A model generated the notes under the pieces. The model was not told the origin of the DNA, did no database searches, and saw only the letters and a program-made list of their open reading frames with translations. This document shows, in pieces, positions 30,725-42,129 of a DNA stretch of 64,000 nucleotides (positions within the stretch are counted from its first letter, which is position 1; each line of letters starts with the position of its first letter). Origin of the DNA: Brachycybe producta (Eukaryota; Arthropoda; Diplopoda; Playtdesmida; Andrognathidae); contig JAUPFP010000024.1 in the NCBI GenBank assembly GCA_036925085.1, forward strand, positions 2,638,001 to 2,702,000, given 5' to 3'. The position numbers were made by a program, and so were the translations under genes.

Positions 30725-32999
30725 ATGGCAAAAACTAACGATATGAGAGTTAAATTTGATGAAAAAGTGGTTCAATTTCTAAGTGAACATCCAGAAAACA
30801 AAGCTCTTATTATAAGATTATTTACTAAAGAAAGATATGAAGATTTAATACGTGAAATGAAAGAAATAAAACATTTAAAGGAAAATAAGCTGTCCTTAAC
30901 ACCTAAACAGTACAGAAGATTACACAGGTATGATATTAAATTAATCGGTGGAAACGAAAAACTTATAGAAAACAAAAAGAACGCCACCACAGCCGCTAAC
31001 GGTACCGACGGCGACGGCAGCGGTAACACCACCACCACCACCGCCGGTCGCTACTTTTGTCATACCGAACAACTCTTTGATATTCTGCATGAGACACACG
31101 TCAATTCGGGGCATAAAAGAACGCGAGGTAATTAATAATTTAAATTAACATTTTTTTTTTAAATCCAACTACTAAAGTGATGTTGGGGTGCATTTGAGAA
31201 CGAGCGACAGTGTACGACCACAATTTTCAAGGAGGCCGCCGTGTTTGAAAACGACTGCTAGGCAGTGATTCAAGTAAATGGCAGATGATTACTAGGAAAT
31301 TTCGTTTGAAAAACGATTAATCGACTAGACTGTGGTAAAAGGCGTTTGAGAAAACGTCTATAATTCTGTTTGAAAACGACTAAAAGTCGTTCCCGTACGT
31401 GAGCAGCAGATAGATTACTACCAGAACTTATTTTTGCTAAATTCTAAATTATCAAAATCGCTCAGCGATATTGCCATTAAAAGACATTTTGAAAATGGCT
31501 GTAATTATATATTTGAAAACGACTGAAAGTCGTTTATTATAAGATATGTGAAACCGTAAAAAACGAAATTAAAAATGATCGCTCGACGATACTGTGTGGG
31601 GTAAAAAGGCGTTTCGTGTTTCAAAACGACTGCAGTAACAACCCTTGCAGTGCAACGGTAAAAAAAAAAACCCAAATTGGATTACTGCTGGCTTAGTTTG
31701 CATCATTGGCTAATTGCATTTCTGGTAAATGCTACTAATATAAAGCTGACACTTCCTTACCACAGCAAACAATGCAGTCTTTATCAAATGTAACTTTACA
31801 GCGATCAGAAATACATTACTGAAGCTTATATTATTAAGCTATATTTTACATTTTAAAAGTACTGCTTTTGTGTCTACAAAGCTTATGTAACCAAATACAA
31901 ACACTTTGTTAAGTTCTCAAATGCACCTTTTGAAGACAACAAGAGAGAGTTGTTACGAAATTTACTGAAATTCCATTTTCACTTTTTTTATATTTTGATT
32001 CAAGTTATGGACCGTCAATTAAAAAAGCAGTACTGCAACATTACTCGAGAAATCATCAACATTTATCTTTCACTTTGCAAAATCTGCCACGAAAAAAAAC
32101 AAGAATCTCAAACAGGCTTCATCGTCAAGTCGAAAATTCTTAACTCTTGCTCTTACTTTGAAATCATTAATATGCAAACACAACCAGATGGACAATACCA
32201 ATTCATATTGTATTATCAAGATCATCTGACCAAATTCATTATTTTGAGACCTCTTAAAACAATGGCTCCATATGATGTGGCTCAACAACTCACGGACATC
32301 TTTTGTATATTCGGAACTCCTTGTATACTTCGAAGTGACAGTGGTGGTGGTCAACAATATGCGCGAACAATCATTCAAAGCCTGGCTCAAATCAAGCGAG
32401 GAACCAAATTGGTATACGGAAGTTCAGAACAGCCGAAAAGTCAATGTCACCAAGTTCTTCCGGAAGTACAAGAAAAAGTACTCAATTGGATGTCGGAAGA
32501 AAAGACCGGCAACTGGTCGCAAGGCTTACGTTTCATACAGATCAGTTGGAACCGTCGTATCGATGACACGATAAAAACGACTCCTTACGAAGCCATGTTC
32601 GGTGGTGTTGGTAATACGCAAAGAATTGCATTAGAGGATTCCTCTCTACCACATCATGTTTATAACAGTCTGGAAACGGAAGAAGATCTTGAAAAGGCCA
32701 TCGACAATTGGAACGACAAAAACGAATCGGAGGCGACAGCGGAACAAGAAAGTAGCAGCAGCAGTTCAGAAGGACTCAAGAGAAAGAAAACTACAAAAAA
32801 CATTACGCAGCAACGCAATAAAAAACCAACGAAAGACGATAACGAAACCGACATCCGTACCGCCATTCCAGAAGGCAATTTGCGAAGTGAAATAGAAAGT
32901 GTTCAGGAACAATTCTACGCGACAAATGCATTGCAAGGATGTTTTCGTAGTAGCAGCAGCACCGATTATGAACCAAATGCTTTTAATACGTATCACTAA
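30725..32999 (+). CDS. KRBA2/SCAND3-type integrase-like protein, DDE triad degraded
   Basis: Exons 30725-31127 and 32005-32999 (donor GAG/GTAATT, acceptor TTCAAG) give 465 aa. N-terminal helical region about 8-82 (LTPKQYRRLHRYD is typical of the family), then a Thr/Gly low-complexity linker. Next is an integrase zinc finger, H125-x4-H130-x28-C159-x2-C162, which exists only if the intron is removed; this supports the splice. The rve-like core follows: QYQFILYYQDHLTKF (198-212), ILRSDSGG (242-249), a tryptophan-rich tail and TPYEAMFG. The family's first Asp is Asn190 here, the second is kept (Asp246), and the Glu after PKSQ is Val285, so strand transfer is unlikely. The C-terminus is Ser/Lys-rich without other domains. 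I chose ATG 30725; an upstream in-frame ATG at 30533 adds only low-complexity sequence. Relatives are transposon-derived genes; this is either a domesticated copy or a recently inactivated one. Confidence 0.8.
31187..31927. mobile_element. 741-bp TIR element filling the integrase-gene intron
   Basis: Terminal inverted repeats GGTGCATTTGAGAAC at 31187 and GTTCTCAAATGCACC ending at 31927. The interior repeats GTTTGAAAACGACT several times, often followed by the complement AGTCGTT. It occupies 741 of the 877 intron bases. No transposase reading frame is present, so it is non-autonomous. I see no clear target-site duplication. Confidence 0.75.
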
Positions 33000-33339
33000 T
33001 CCCAGAAAATGTTATACAGGCCCACTTTTTTTAATTTCTATAATGGGTATTTAACCCCATATGTCATAAAGTATACCCATTCACAAAATAGATCAGGACT
33101 GAAAGATCCGATCCTTCCGGATCAGATCAGACAGATCCCAATAAGTTGCTCGCCTAGTTTGCAAACATTTAGCAAAATTTGGAATATAAACCTACCCTTA
33201 GTGTTTTTAGAACAATGGGGAAGTGGCCGCGCATGCGCATTTGTATATTGCCATACAGTTTAGAAATTGAAAAAAACATGCTGTGTGTGTTTCTATATCT
33301 GTGACTATATGTGTGGTTTGTTTAAAAATTGGTGGTAAG
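33000..33339. other. 3' flank of the integrase-like gene, nothing recognised
   Basis: Short imperfect palindromes only, e.g. AATGGGTA with TACCCATT (33042-33083) and GATCCGATCCTTCCGGATC near 33110. No AATAAA signal found close to the stop codon. Confidence 0.4.
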
Positions 33340-33486
33340 GCTTGGCGCAAATTAGGTGACAATGCAACCTTGCAACCTCCAGCCAACTGTTGCTGGTGAC
33401 ACTACACTAGCGCCACTGCTGCATTTGCAGGCACCAAATTAGTAGTTGACAACAGTACTGAGTGAATGTTGCCTCTGCTCAGTATG
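33340..33486. repeat. Family G repeat
   Basis: Shares GTTGCTGGTGACACTACACT, AGCGCCACTGCTGC, GCAGGCACCAAA and GAATGTTGCCTCTGCTCA with 20995-21165. Function unknown. Confidence 0.65.
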
Positions 33487-34059
33487 TTAAGCAAAGGGAA
33501 CTAGCAGCAACCATTTTCTTGTCACGTGATCATGATTTGGTTGCTGGTTGCTTCCCCATTTGTGTGGTAGTGTACCATGACAAAAAAAAACATTTTCTGT
33601 TGTCTTTTCTGCCATGTCAGAATTAATGTCAGTTTTACAACAACAACAAAAATACTGTGGCGCCATCTGCCATTCAAATATCATCTAACAACGAGGAACA
33701 CCTGCCTTTTTTTTTCTTTCTAAACGTGGAAAACGTGCAAACACTTTAAATAATCCACTTTGTTCCTAACCCTCACCCGGGGTCACCTCCCCCTCTTCTC
33801 AATGTATTATCATCAAGCGCACTCAGATACGCTTAAAACGAACCCCATTTTCTCTCTCTCTCTCTCTCTGGTTCGGTACAATAACCCCCCCCCCCCCCCC
33901 CCCCCACCCACTAATTCAACCCCCTCATCCATGAACCACTGAACCAACAATGTATTAAAAATCTTGTTTCTTTAAATCTATTGAATCCGTGGTTTTTTTT
34001 AAATTAAAAATGTTCAGTTTTTCATTTTAAGATTATAATTTTCAAACTAATTATTGTCG
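33487..34059. other. Intergenic with simple sequence
   Basis: GTGGCGCCATCTGCCA near 33658 (CTCF-core-like), (TC)n at 33852-33868, and a C-run of about 20 at 33886-33905. No gene seen. Confidence 0.5.
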
Positions 34060-34280
34060 TTCAGAAGAGCAAAATTAACTATCAAGTGTTTTTTTTTTAG
34101 AAACTAGAAGAGTAGCTCTCAGATCACTTAACTTAAGGATATTTTGGATTATCTCTTCTCTTTGACATAAAAAGCTTATTTTGAAAGATGTCGGGCTCGT
34201 AAAATACACGTGAATAAGCTACCCTTCTAGTTTTTAAAAACAATTTTTTTTTCATTTTGCACTTGAAAGGCGTTTACAAT
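34060..34280. mobile_element. Family A MITE, shortened
   Basis: TTTTAGAAACTAGAAGAGTA on the left, GCTACCCTTCTAGTTTTTAA on the right; centre shortened. Confidence 0.7.
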
Positions 34281-34319
34281 TTAAAACCACCTTAAGATGT
34301 TTTTATAAAGTGATTTTCA

Positions 34320-34610
34320 AAAACACTGATTATTTTCTGTCTTTTACGAACAAAATAAAAGAGAAACTAGAAAAGTGTTTTAGAAACTAGAAGGGTAGGT
34401 CAATCACTTAAATGTTATTAACAAAAATTTAAAAAAAAATATTGGTTTAAAGTTCTTTCATTTTGAAACTGACATAAAAAGCTTGTTTTAAAATATATTA
34501 ACATGAAAATATCCTTCAGGTAATGAGCTACCCTTCTAGTTTGTAAAACACATTAAAGCGCCTCTCTTTATTTTTGCACCTGTGAGGCGTTTTTTTACAC
34601 TTTAAAACCA
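34320..34610. mobile_element. Family A MITE
   Basis: GTGTTTTAGAAACTAGAAGG to CTACCCTTCTAGTTTGTAAA with CATAAAAAGCTTGTTTTAAA inside; tandem with the previous copy. Confidence 0.75.
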
Positions 34611-35204
34611 CCTTAAAAATGATAAAAATGTTCAATTTTTCATAAAAAAAAAAATCAACCGGATATTTTCTTTTTAGTTTTTCAGAAGAAAAATAAAAAA
34701 TTAACAAAAAAAGCGGAAAATGAGAGAAGAAGAAGAAAAAATTCCTTGTAAAAAAAAAACCCATTGTTTTTAAATCCTTTAAAATGTTATTAACATTTCT
34801 AGAGAAAAAAGAAAACCTATTATTTCATCAACACTTTTTAAATAATGAAGAAAAATTATTATTTTTCTCTCCGCAAGTCAAACAAATAAAAACAAAGCCT
34901 TTTTTTATTAATTATATTGAAATTTAAAATATTATTATTTAAAATAAGAATCGTTTTCAGAATTCTCTTTATTATTTCAAAGTTTTAATAAACAACAAAC
35001 GTATTATATTAAAAATAATAAATGAAAAATAACAATGTGACAATGAGTTTTTTTTTCCCCCCCGGAAAATTATTTTTAATTTATTTTTTAAAAAATATGA
35101 TTATTCATTGTTTTTGTTTTTTTAAGAAAATATTAATTCAACTGAAACAATATGGAAAATTGCAATTTAATTGACTTTGAAGGTGATTTTTTTTAAAGTT
35201 AAAT
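34611..35204. other. A+T-rich intergenic, nothing recognised
   Basis: Poly-A/T-rich, with a CCCCCCC run at 35057; no repeat family or gene. Confidence 0.5.
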
Positions 35205-35620
35205 TTACAAACAGCTGATTTTTGAACTCTTGATTTAAAAGAGCAAAATTAAGAATAAACTAGAAAGTGTTTTTTTTTTTAGAAAACTAGAAGGGTTTAC
35301 TAAAACTCAAAAGGTAATTTTAAAATATTATTGCATTTTGGAACACTTGATGTACAAGAAACTAGAATGTTTTAGAAACTAGAAAAGGTATTTTTTTGCA
35401 TGTTTGATATCTTTCAAAATAAACTTTTTGCTAGACAAAAATTTAAAAAAAATATTGTCTTGCTTAAAAAGTTATGTCATTATCAAACTGACATAAAAAA
35501 GCTTATTTTGAAAGATATCAAAAACATGAAAATACCTTTCTAGTTTCTAAAAAACATTCTAGTTTGGTTTTTTTTTGCATAAAAGTTACCAGAGAGGCGT
35601 TTACACATCAAACCCACCAC
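35205..35620. mobile_element. Family A MITE, two left arms
   Basis: AAACTAGAAGGGTTTACTAA near 35284 and TTTTAGAAACTAGAAAAGG near 35371 precede AAAGCTTATTTTGAAAGATA and CTTTCTAGTTTCTAAAAAAC. Confidence 0.7.
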
Positions 35621-35663
35621 ACCACCACCATAAAAACAATTATTCTCCCCCTATCTTTATTAT

Positions 35664-35740
35664 GTAACTATTATTTTTTGCTGACAGTCAACTCTCAAGA
35701 CTTCTAAAGAGTTAACTGTCAGCAAAAAAAAAATAGTTAC
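35664..35740. repeat. Perfect-arm hairpin, about 32-bp stem
   Basis: GTAACTATT...TTTGCTGACAGTCAACTCT pairs with AGAGTTAACTGTCAGCAAA...AATAGTTAC around a 12-nt loop (CAAGACTTCTAA). Confidence 0.65.
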
Positions 35741-36775
35741 TTCAACAAAAAAAAAATTCTAATAACATTTTTCGCAAAAGTTTTCGAAGAAAACTTTTTT
35801 TTTTAAAAAAACAAAAATGTTTTAAATTTCAGAAACAAAAATGTAAACAAACTCACCAAAAATACAATATGTGAACAACTGGACACAAGTTGCAAAAAGT
35901 GACCACTTCAAAGATTAATGTTTTGTTAAAATGACCGACAATATTAAGTCCACAATTGAAAAATCACAATAAATAATTTTTATTAAAAACTTGTCACGAG
36001 ATGACAAAAAAAAATATTTTAAAATATAAACAACAATAATAATTTTTTATATTATTATTATTATAAATAATAAGAGCTAAAGTAACAGCTGAAAATGTAA
36101 GACTAAAATGAGGCTAAGCTGCTCACGGAACCTGTATTTTAAATGGGGTGTCAGGATAGTGACGTCACTGGCGAGACATTTGCCAATAAGATGAGTCCAT
36201 TTGCAAACTCGTGACTAGGGGAGGGAGGAAAATATATCAAAATGGAGAGAGAAAAAAAAAAAAAAATTCTAGCCTCTACCTCAATCCCTCCTTTCAACCT
36301 CAGAAAACACAAATATTTTCTATTTATATATAAAAATGGAACTTACTATAGATATAGAGACACGAGTTTGCGCAGTTCGAATCGCGCATGTTTGTCCGTA
36401 TAATAAAATCGATAAGAAGGTTACTACGCATGCGTGCATACCAATGACGTCAATAAAAAAAACCATATTGTACAATTTATAATTGAAACAAATACATTTT
36501 ACAACAAAAATCCACACAATTATTTTAAATTAAATCTGTTTGTAAACCAAAAGTTTCTGAAATTTTAATTAAAAAAAAACTTGTGTGATAAGAATTTCTT
36601 TAATAAAAATTTTCGAAACCAAAACATTATCTAAAATGAAAATATAATTTTTAAAAAAATATATTTCTACATTAAATAGAATCTTGTTTCATTAATAAAA
36701 CCATATTATTGAAAACAAAGAGGCTGCAATGACAACCCAGCATGCAAGTGTGCTCAATTTGAAATATATGAATGA
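35741..36775. other. Intergenic with two TGACGTCA sites
   Basis: TGACGTCA at 36160-36167 and 36445-36452, with ATTCGAATCGCGCATG-type G+C islands between (36360-36440). Otherwise A+T-rich; no gene identified. Confidence 0.45.
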
Positions 36776-36945
36776 CAGCTCAAGATTACTGGTTTAATTA
36801 TTTAAATGAGCCACACACATCAATCTTTATGTAGACAGTCAATAAATTTCTTATAATTGCCCTTTGCCCCCCCCCCCCCCCTCTTATGCTATGGTAGAGA
36901 CAACAGGGCTCCTCATTTAAATAATCCAAACAGTAAACTTGAGTT
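36776..36945. repeat. Foldback repeat
   Basis: The left arm from 36776 (AGCTCAAGATTACTGG, then TTATTTAAATGAG) pairs with the right arm 36907-36945. A C-run (about 14) lies in the loop. Confidence 0.5.
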
Positions 36946-36972
36946 GACAACAAATATTAGCTCAAGCTAATC

Positions 36973-37174
36973 TTTGAAAAGGGATTGGTAAGCTTCTAAA
37001 AAGTTAAAACTGTATATTTGTGCTTTATGCAGCTTTAAAGCTACGAATTTGCATTGCTTATAGTTTTTAAAAAGCAAACTGCTGCTTGCTTGCTTTTTGA
37101 AGCTTCCGGTTTGATATTTGCAGCAAGATCCATAACGTAGCATTAAAATAACTAACTAACCAATCCGATTTCAA
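36973..37174. repeat. Foldback repeat
   Basis: TTGAAAAGGGATTGGT pairs with ACCAATCCGATTTCAA; the interior is rich in GCTTGC/GCAAGC-type short inverted motifs. Confidence 0.45.
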
Positions 37175-37972
37175 GAAAAGGGAACCAGCAGTTCAGCTGG
37201 TTATGATCTAGCAGTTATTTTTTGATTAAGCTAGAATGTTAGATTTTGATGCAATTATTCAGTTGCTTAATAACTTCAGTTGCTTAAAATTAGCAAAGCA
37301 TAATCAAAGCAACATAAAAGCATTAATTAAACCTTAATGCATGCATTGTTCTCTGTATAGAGGTTAAAAAAAGCTCAAGTAATCGCTGGTAGCCTAGCAT
37401 GCTCAGAAATCAACCATTTTGTACGCACTTTTTTTATTTCTACCTAAAATGTTACCTTGGCTAGAAAGAAAAAAATGAGCCACAATGAGAAGAAACGCAC
37501 ATTAGGCGTCAATGTCTGAATCTATTAAATACACAAACAAAACAAACACACAAAAAGCAAACCTACCTAATTAATTAACATACATTGTATATCATAACAT
37601 GTCGTGACAGTAACATTTACATGAACACAACAGACAATGATACATTTTTATTGAAAAAGTGGCGCCTGTGTCTCTCATTCTCTCTTTTATTTTTGGCATT
37701 TTATCAAAACTTACGGATAAAAACTTGGACAAAAGACGGAAGGAGGAGGAGGAGGAGGAGGAGGAAGACGTCATCGGAAGCAAAAAATTACAACAGCATA
37801 TTAATATTTTTTTTATTAAATTTCATTTTTTTTTGTTTGTCTGATATTAATTCGATAATAATCACAGCAAGATAGATAGGGGAAGGGGTATCCTACTAAT
37901 TATTTGATTAATTATCAATTTTGAATATTGTTTCCCTCCTCCCCCCCCAACAATGTTGTAGTAATAATAAGA
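37175..37972. other. Intergenic, simple sequence
   Basis: (GGA)n at 37740-37765 and A+T-rich sequence. No gene supported. Confidence 0.5.
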
Positions 37973-38169
37973 ACAGGCATCTCTGCCCAGCAGTAAAATT
38001 TTGTTGGCTCCGCCCTTTTATGAGCGTCAGTCCAAATATCAACCAATTAGAAATTGAAAAGGGCGGGGCATGTGACATTAGTCCAAGTAACAAACCAATT
38101 AGAAATCGATGGCCCTCATAAAAGGGCCGGGCCAACAAAATTTTTATCTACTGGACAGAGATGCCTTGT
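37973..38169. mobile_element. Family B MITE, variant subfamily
   Basis: Ends ACAGGCATCTCTGCCCAG and TGGACAGAGATGCCTTGT; arms TTTTGTTGGCTCCGCCC and GGGCCGGGCCAACAAAA; central GGGCGGGGCATGTGAC. Outer arms differ from the main subfamily, core shared. Confidence 0.8.
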
Positions 38170-38214
38170 TAAAAAGACGGAAGTCTTTTTTTAATAAAAA
38201 TGACAGGAAGAGAA

Positions 38215-38495
38215 ACTCTACCATTGAAAGAAAGCTAATTTTCTAATTCTGATTATTCTGTCTTTTCAGTCTTTACAAAAAAAAACTAGAAGAGTAGCTG
38301 AATCACTTAAGGATATGTTTTATGTTGGTATTTTTTTAAAATAAGATTTTTATTTAAGTCTGAAAATGATCAACTTTAAAACAATACTTTTTTTTTTAAA
38401 TTTTTTGTCTTATAAAAAGTTTATTTTAAAAGATATTTAACGTGAAAATACTAATAAGTGATTGAGCTGCCTTCTTCTAGTTTCTAAACCAACTT
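38215..38495. mobile_element. Family A MITE
   Basis: AAAACTAGAAGAGTAGCTGA on the left, TCTTCTAGTTTCTAAACCA on the right, AAAGTTTATTTTAAAAGAT inside. Confidence 0.75.
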
Positions 38496-38554
38496 TCTAG
38501 ATTTAAAAATGTCGTTTGTTTTAAAGATATTTTTATGACCAGGGAATTTTTTTT

Positions 38555-38920
38555 TTAAATATTCTTCTTTTCAGAAGCAACACTAGAAAAATTACACAAG
38601 TGTTAGAAACTAGAAAGGTAGCGGAGAATCACTTATTTGTATTTTCTTGTTGATAACTTTCAAAATAAAATTTGAATAGACAGAAATTTTAAAAATATCT
38701 GTCTGCTTATAATTTATGTCATTTTCAAACTGACATAAAAAGTTTATTTTGAAAGATATCAACATGAAAAAAAAAACATTAAGTGATTAAGCTACCTTTC
38801 TAGTTTCTAAAAAAAAATTCAAACTTCTCTTGCTTTTGCACCTGAAAGACAGAATTAATCAAGAGTTCGAGAGCCCCCTCCCCCCCCGTTTACACTTAAA
38901 ACCCACCTTAAAGGCCAATT
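38555..38920. mobile_element. Family A MITE
   Basis: GTTAGAAACTAGAAAGGTAG to CTACCTTTCTAGTTTCTAAA, ending CTGAAAGACAGAATTAATCA; a C-run follows. Confidence 0.8.
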
Positions 38921-40213
38921 CACATTAAATGTTAAAAAGAACTTCAACTTGAACTCTCAAAGCAGAGTTCCGACATTTAAAAACTCAGTTCAAGGATATT
39001 GAAATAAAATAAAAGTGTTTATGTTTTGGAAACCTGTTTAGAGGATTCAAACCAATTGAAATTTAGATCTAATTTTCATGACTTGAATGCAAAATTTCTT
39101 TAATTAATTTTAATTGCAACACTAAAGATTTCGAAATGTGAAATTAAAAGTTAGAAACGTAGAAATTATTTTCTAACCCTTGAATAAGCCTTTTTGTTTA
39201 AAAAAAAGGACTATAAATAGAAGATCAATGATGTAACCTCTTCCCGACCTCCTTTTTTTTCTATTATTGCCTGAAATAATCATAATAAAGGACCTTTAAG
39301 TTTAAAATCAAATCAAAAATCTCCACCTTCACAATAAAAAAAAACTTTTAAATTTAGTTGGGATTAACCTTAAAACAAAATCAAACAAGAACAACAAAAC
39401 AACAATGAAAAGTAGTGTGAGAGAGAGAAAAAAATACTCAAAAAGAGAAAAATCACAAATCCTATTTATGGACTTGTTTATGTATTTGTTTTAAAAGAAA
39501 ACAAATACACAAACATAAAAAAGTGATTAAAAAATTAAATTTAAATCAGTTTAAATGATGAATGACCTTAAATATACAACAAAAAAACACCTAATTGTTC
39601 ATCGATTTGGCCCAATTATTATATTGTATATTGGAGATAGAAAGAAGAGAGGATTTCAAGACCAACCTCCAAAAAATAATAAAAAATTCCATTTATGGAA
39701 TAATAAATACAAAAAAAAACCTTGATCTTATTAAGAATAATTTAAAATAATAATAAAAAGTACATCTCTAATAATAGCATTAATTTAATTAAAAGGAAAT
39801 CCTTTAATTATGTTATTAGAAACTTTTTTCTTCAAGTTATTCCTTAACTTTCACTTTTATACCTTGAAGTTCACCTGAGCTTTTTATTTAATCTCCAATC
39901 TGCAATGATTAAAGATTTAAAAGACGTTTAGGTAATTGGGTTTGTGGGCTTTATTAAATAAATCCTGGTGATTTTTAATGGCCTTTTAGGTCTTATGGGC
40001 CTGGCGCGTTTTATAGGTCAGGTGGGCCTCATGAATTTTGTGGGCCAAACTTACTATAAAGTCTTGTGGGCTGAAAAGAGCTTCCATTTTTTGTGTAGAT
40101 AAAATGTAAGTCTATTGCAGGTGTGTTTGCAGCTTTACAGCATCAGTAAGTTGAGTAAAACTACCTATACATCACATTACATACCTACAAAGGTCTGGTT
40201 ATGTATATGTGTC
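38921..40213. other. A+T-rich intergenic, nothing recognised
   Basis: No gene and no repeat family identified. 39960-40080 is unusually rich in TGGGC/GGGCC motifs. Confidence 0.5.
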
Positions 40214-40216
40214 TTA

Positions 40217-40651
40217 AGCCGATGCTACACGTAGCAACAATTCAGCAACTTTAGAGCAACATAGCTGTGTTGCTCTATTGTTTCATGAAAGTTGAAACAT
40301 CTGTCATAATAACAGCAACAAACCCGAATTGTTGCTCACAGATTGAAAGCAACAGAATTTTCAAATAGAACTTATTTCTTATTTTCGAGCAACCATTTCC
40401 GCCAACAGCCAATAAAAACGGCTTGAATAATCACATGACTATTTCAAATTTTCAACTGATAAAGAAGAGAAAGACGAAGCAAAATGTCTACAGTCTTTGG
40501 CTCACAACCTCTTTGTTTTATTGGTTGTTGCTTTCATGTAAGTTTCATGAACGTTGCAACATGTATCATAGGTGTTGCTTGCAACAAATAGGAAACTACT
40601 GTTGCTACAACTAGTATTGTTGCTTGACTGTTGCTACGTGTAGCATCAGCT
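40217..40651. mobile_element. PIF/Harbinger-like MITE, TTA duplication
   Basis: Ends AGCCGATGCTACACGTAGCA and TGCTACGTGTAGCATCAGCT, flanked by TTA at 40214-40216 and 40652-40654. The interior repeats GCAACA/TGTTGC motifs. No transposase. Confidence 0.8.
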
Positions 40652-40882
40652 TTAGGATACTACAAAAGTTATAAAAAAAAATTAGTGACGTAATCAGGAG
40701 GTACATTGTTGTGATAGATTAATAGCGAAACCATCCATTTAAGGCCAGTTGACGTCACTAATTCTCTGTTAACAGGAAACGTTACATTACTGACAAAAAC
40801 ATCAACATAATGCGTGTTTTTTTCTGCACTTTTGGTCGAACCATTCGTGACCAACTGGGTCGTGCATACTGAATTTTGTCTA

Positions 40883-41060
40883 TCCACAATTCAATTATGG
40901 ATTTCCACAATTCAATTATGGATTTCCACAATTCAATTATGGATTTCCGCAATTCAATTATGGATTATTTACAATTTAATTGTAAATATCCATAATTAAA
41001 TCGTGATATATCTATATTTGAATTGCAGATATCAACCAAGGAAGTATGTATATCCATAAT
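40883..41060. repeat. 20-21-bp tandem repeat
   Basis: Four good units of CACAATTCAATTATGGATTT (40886-40966), then degenerate units to about 41060. Confidence 0.75.
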
Positions 41061-42129
41061 TGGGATATTTCGACATTAATCGACCCTCCATAGTGGTTCG
41101 TCCACAAGTGCAAGTAAAAAAAAAAAATACACGCCTATAACCAGAGCTTTAAAAAAACCCCGAAATTTACGGAAATCACCTTGATGTTTAACGCAATAAA
41201 AAAAACACAGAAGAAACATTCCGGAAAGGAATGTTTTTAAAGAGAGAGAGAGACACTTTGGACAAGTGACAGACAACGACAACCAAAAAATCGTTCCAAT
41301 TTCATCACGACCCTGGCCCATTTGATGTTTATCCCTCAAAATACAAATCCAAATTTTAAAAAAAATTGCTTATAAGAGATTCCTCTTTTTAACTAAATTA
41401 AATCCTCATCAAAAATTATAAATTTCACATAATTTTTTAGAACTTTTTTTTTGCAATTAAAACGGGATGTTTTAATGAAATGAGAAAATTGTTCAAACGA
41501 AGAAATTAGTTCCTAAGTTTAAATTTAATTGGACAATTTTAGAACAATTTTATTTCACTTCCTTGCTCTAAATTTGTACTTTTCTTTATTTACAGTCTAT
41601 TTTTAACAGATACTATTTTATTTGCACAAGAAGGCCCGTGGCATAGGGACAAAAAAAGTCCAATATAATAAGTAAAGCCAAAACTTTTATACAAATAAAA
41701 ATTAAGAAATGTGTAAAATTGTTTTTATTTTTAAAATTGTACGTTTTTTATGCAAATTTATAGAAAATAAATCCCACCTGCCCCCCCCCCCTAGAAAAAT
41801 GCAAGAAAATTAGTCATTTTATGCAAATAAAAAAATTATATTATAAAGTAAAATCGTAATTAAATGTTTGAAGTAATTAATATCCACTATTATCAGAAAC
41901 AATAACAGAAAAATGCAAAATCAGAACGATTTAGCTTCCATCTGTACGTAAATTTCTTCATCTAAAGATGGGTTCCATTCACGAAAAAAGCGAGCAAGAG
42001 CAAACGTTTGCTCGTGTTCTTTTAAAATGCTCACCTTACGTATATACAGGAGGGAATATGTTCTTGTTCTCTTTGATGTACCGCTATTCACCTGATCTTT
42101 TTTTTTTAACATGAGCGAGCGAATGTTCA
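41061..42129. other. A+T-rich intergenic, nothing recognised
   Basis: Poly-A/T-rich with a C-run near 41780; no gene. Flanks the minisatellite below. Confidence 0.5.

Noticed and set aside
32266..32580. Frameshift restoring the missing catalytic Glu of the integrase-like protein
   Set aside because: The alternative frame here gives no family-like sequence; the annotated frame continues with recognisable downstream motifs, so the Glu appears truly replaced.
36360..36440. tRNA gene suggested by AGTTCGAATCGCGC
   Set aside because: No cloverleaf arms can be drawn around it and the A-box is missing. No tRNA or rRNA gene was found anywhere in the window.
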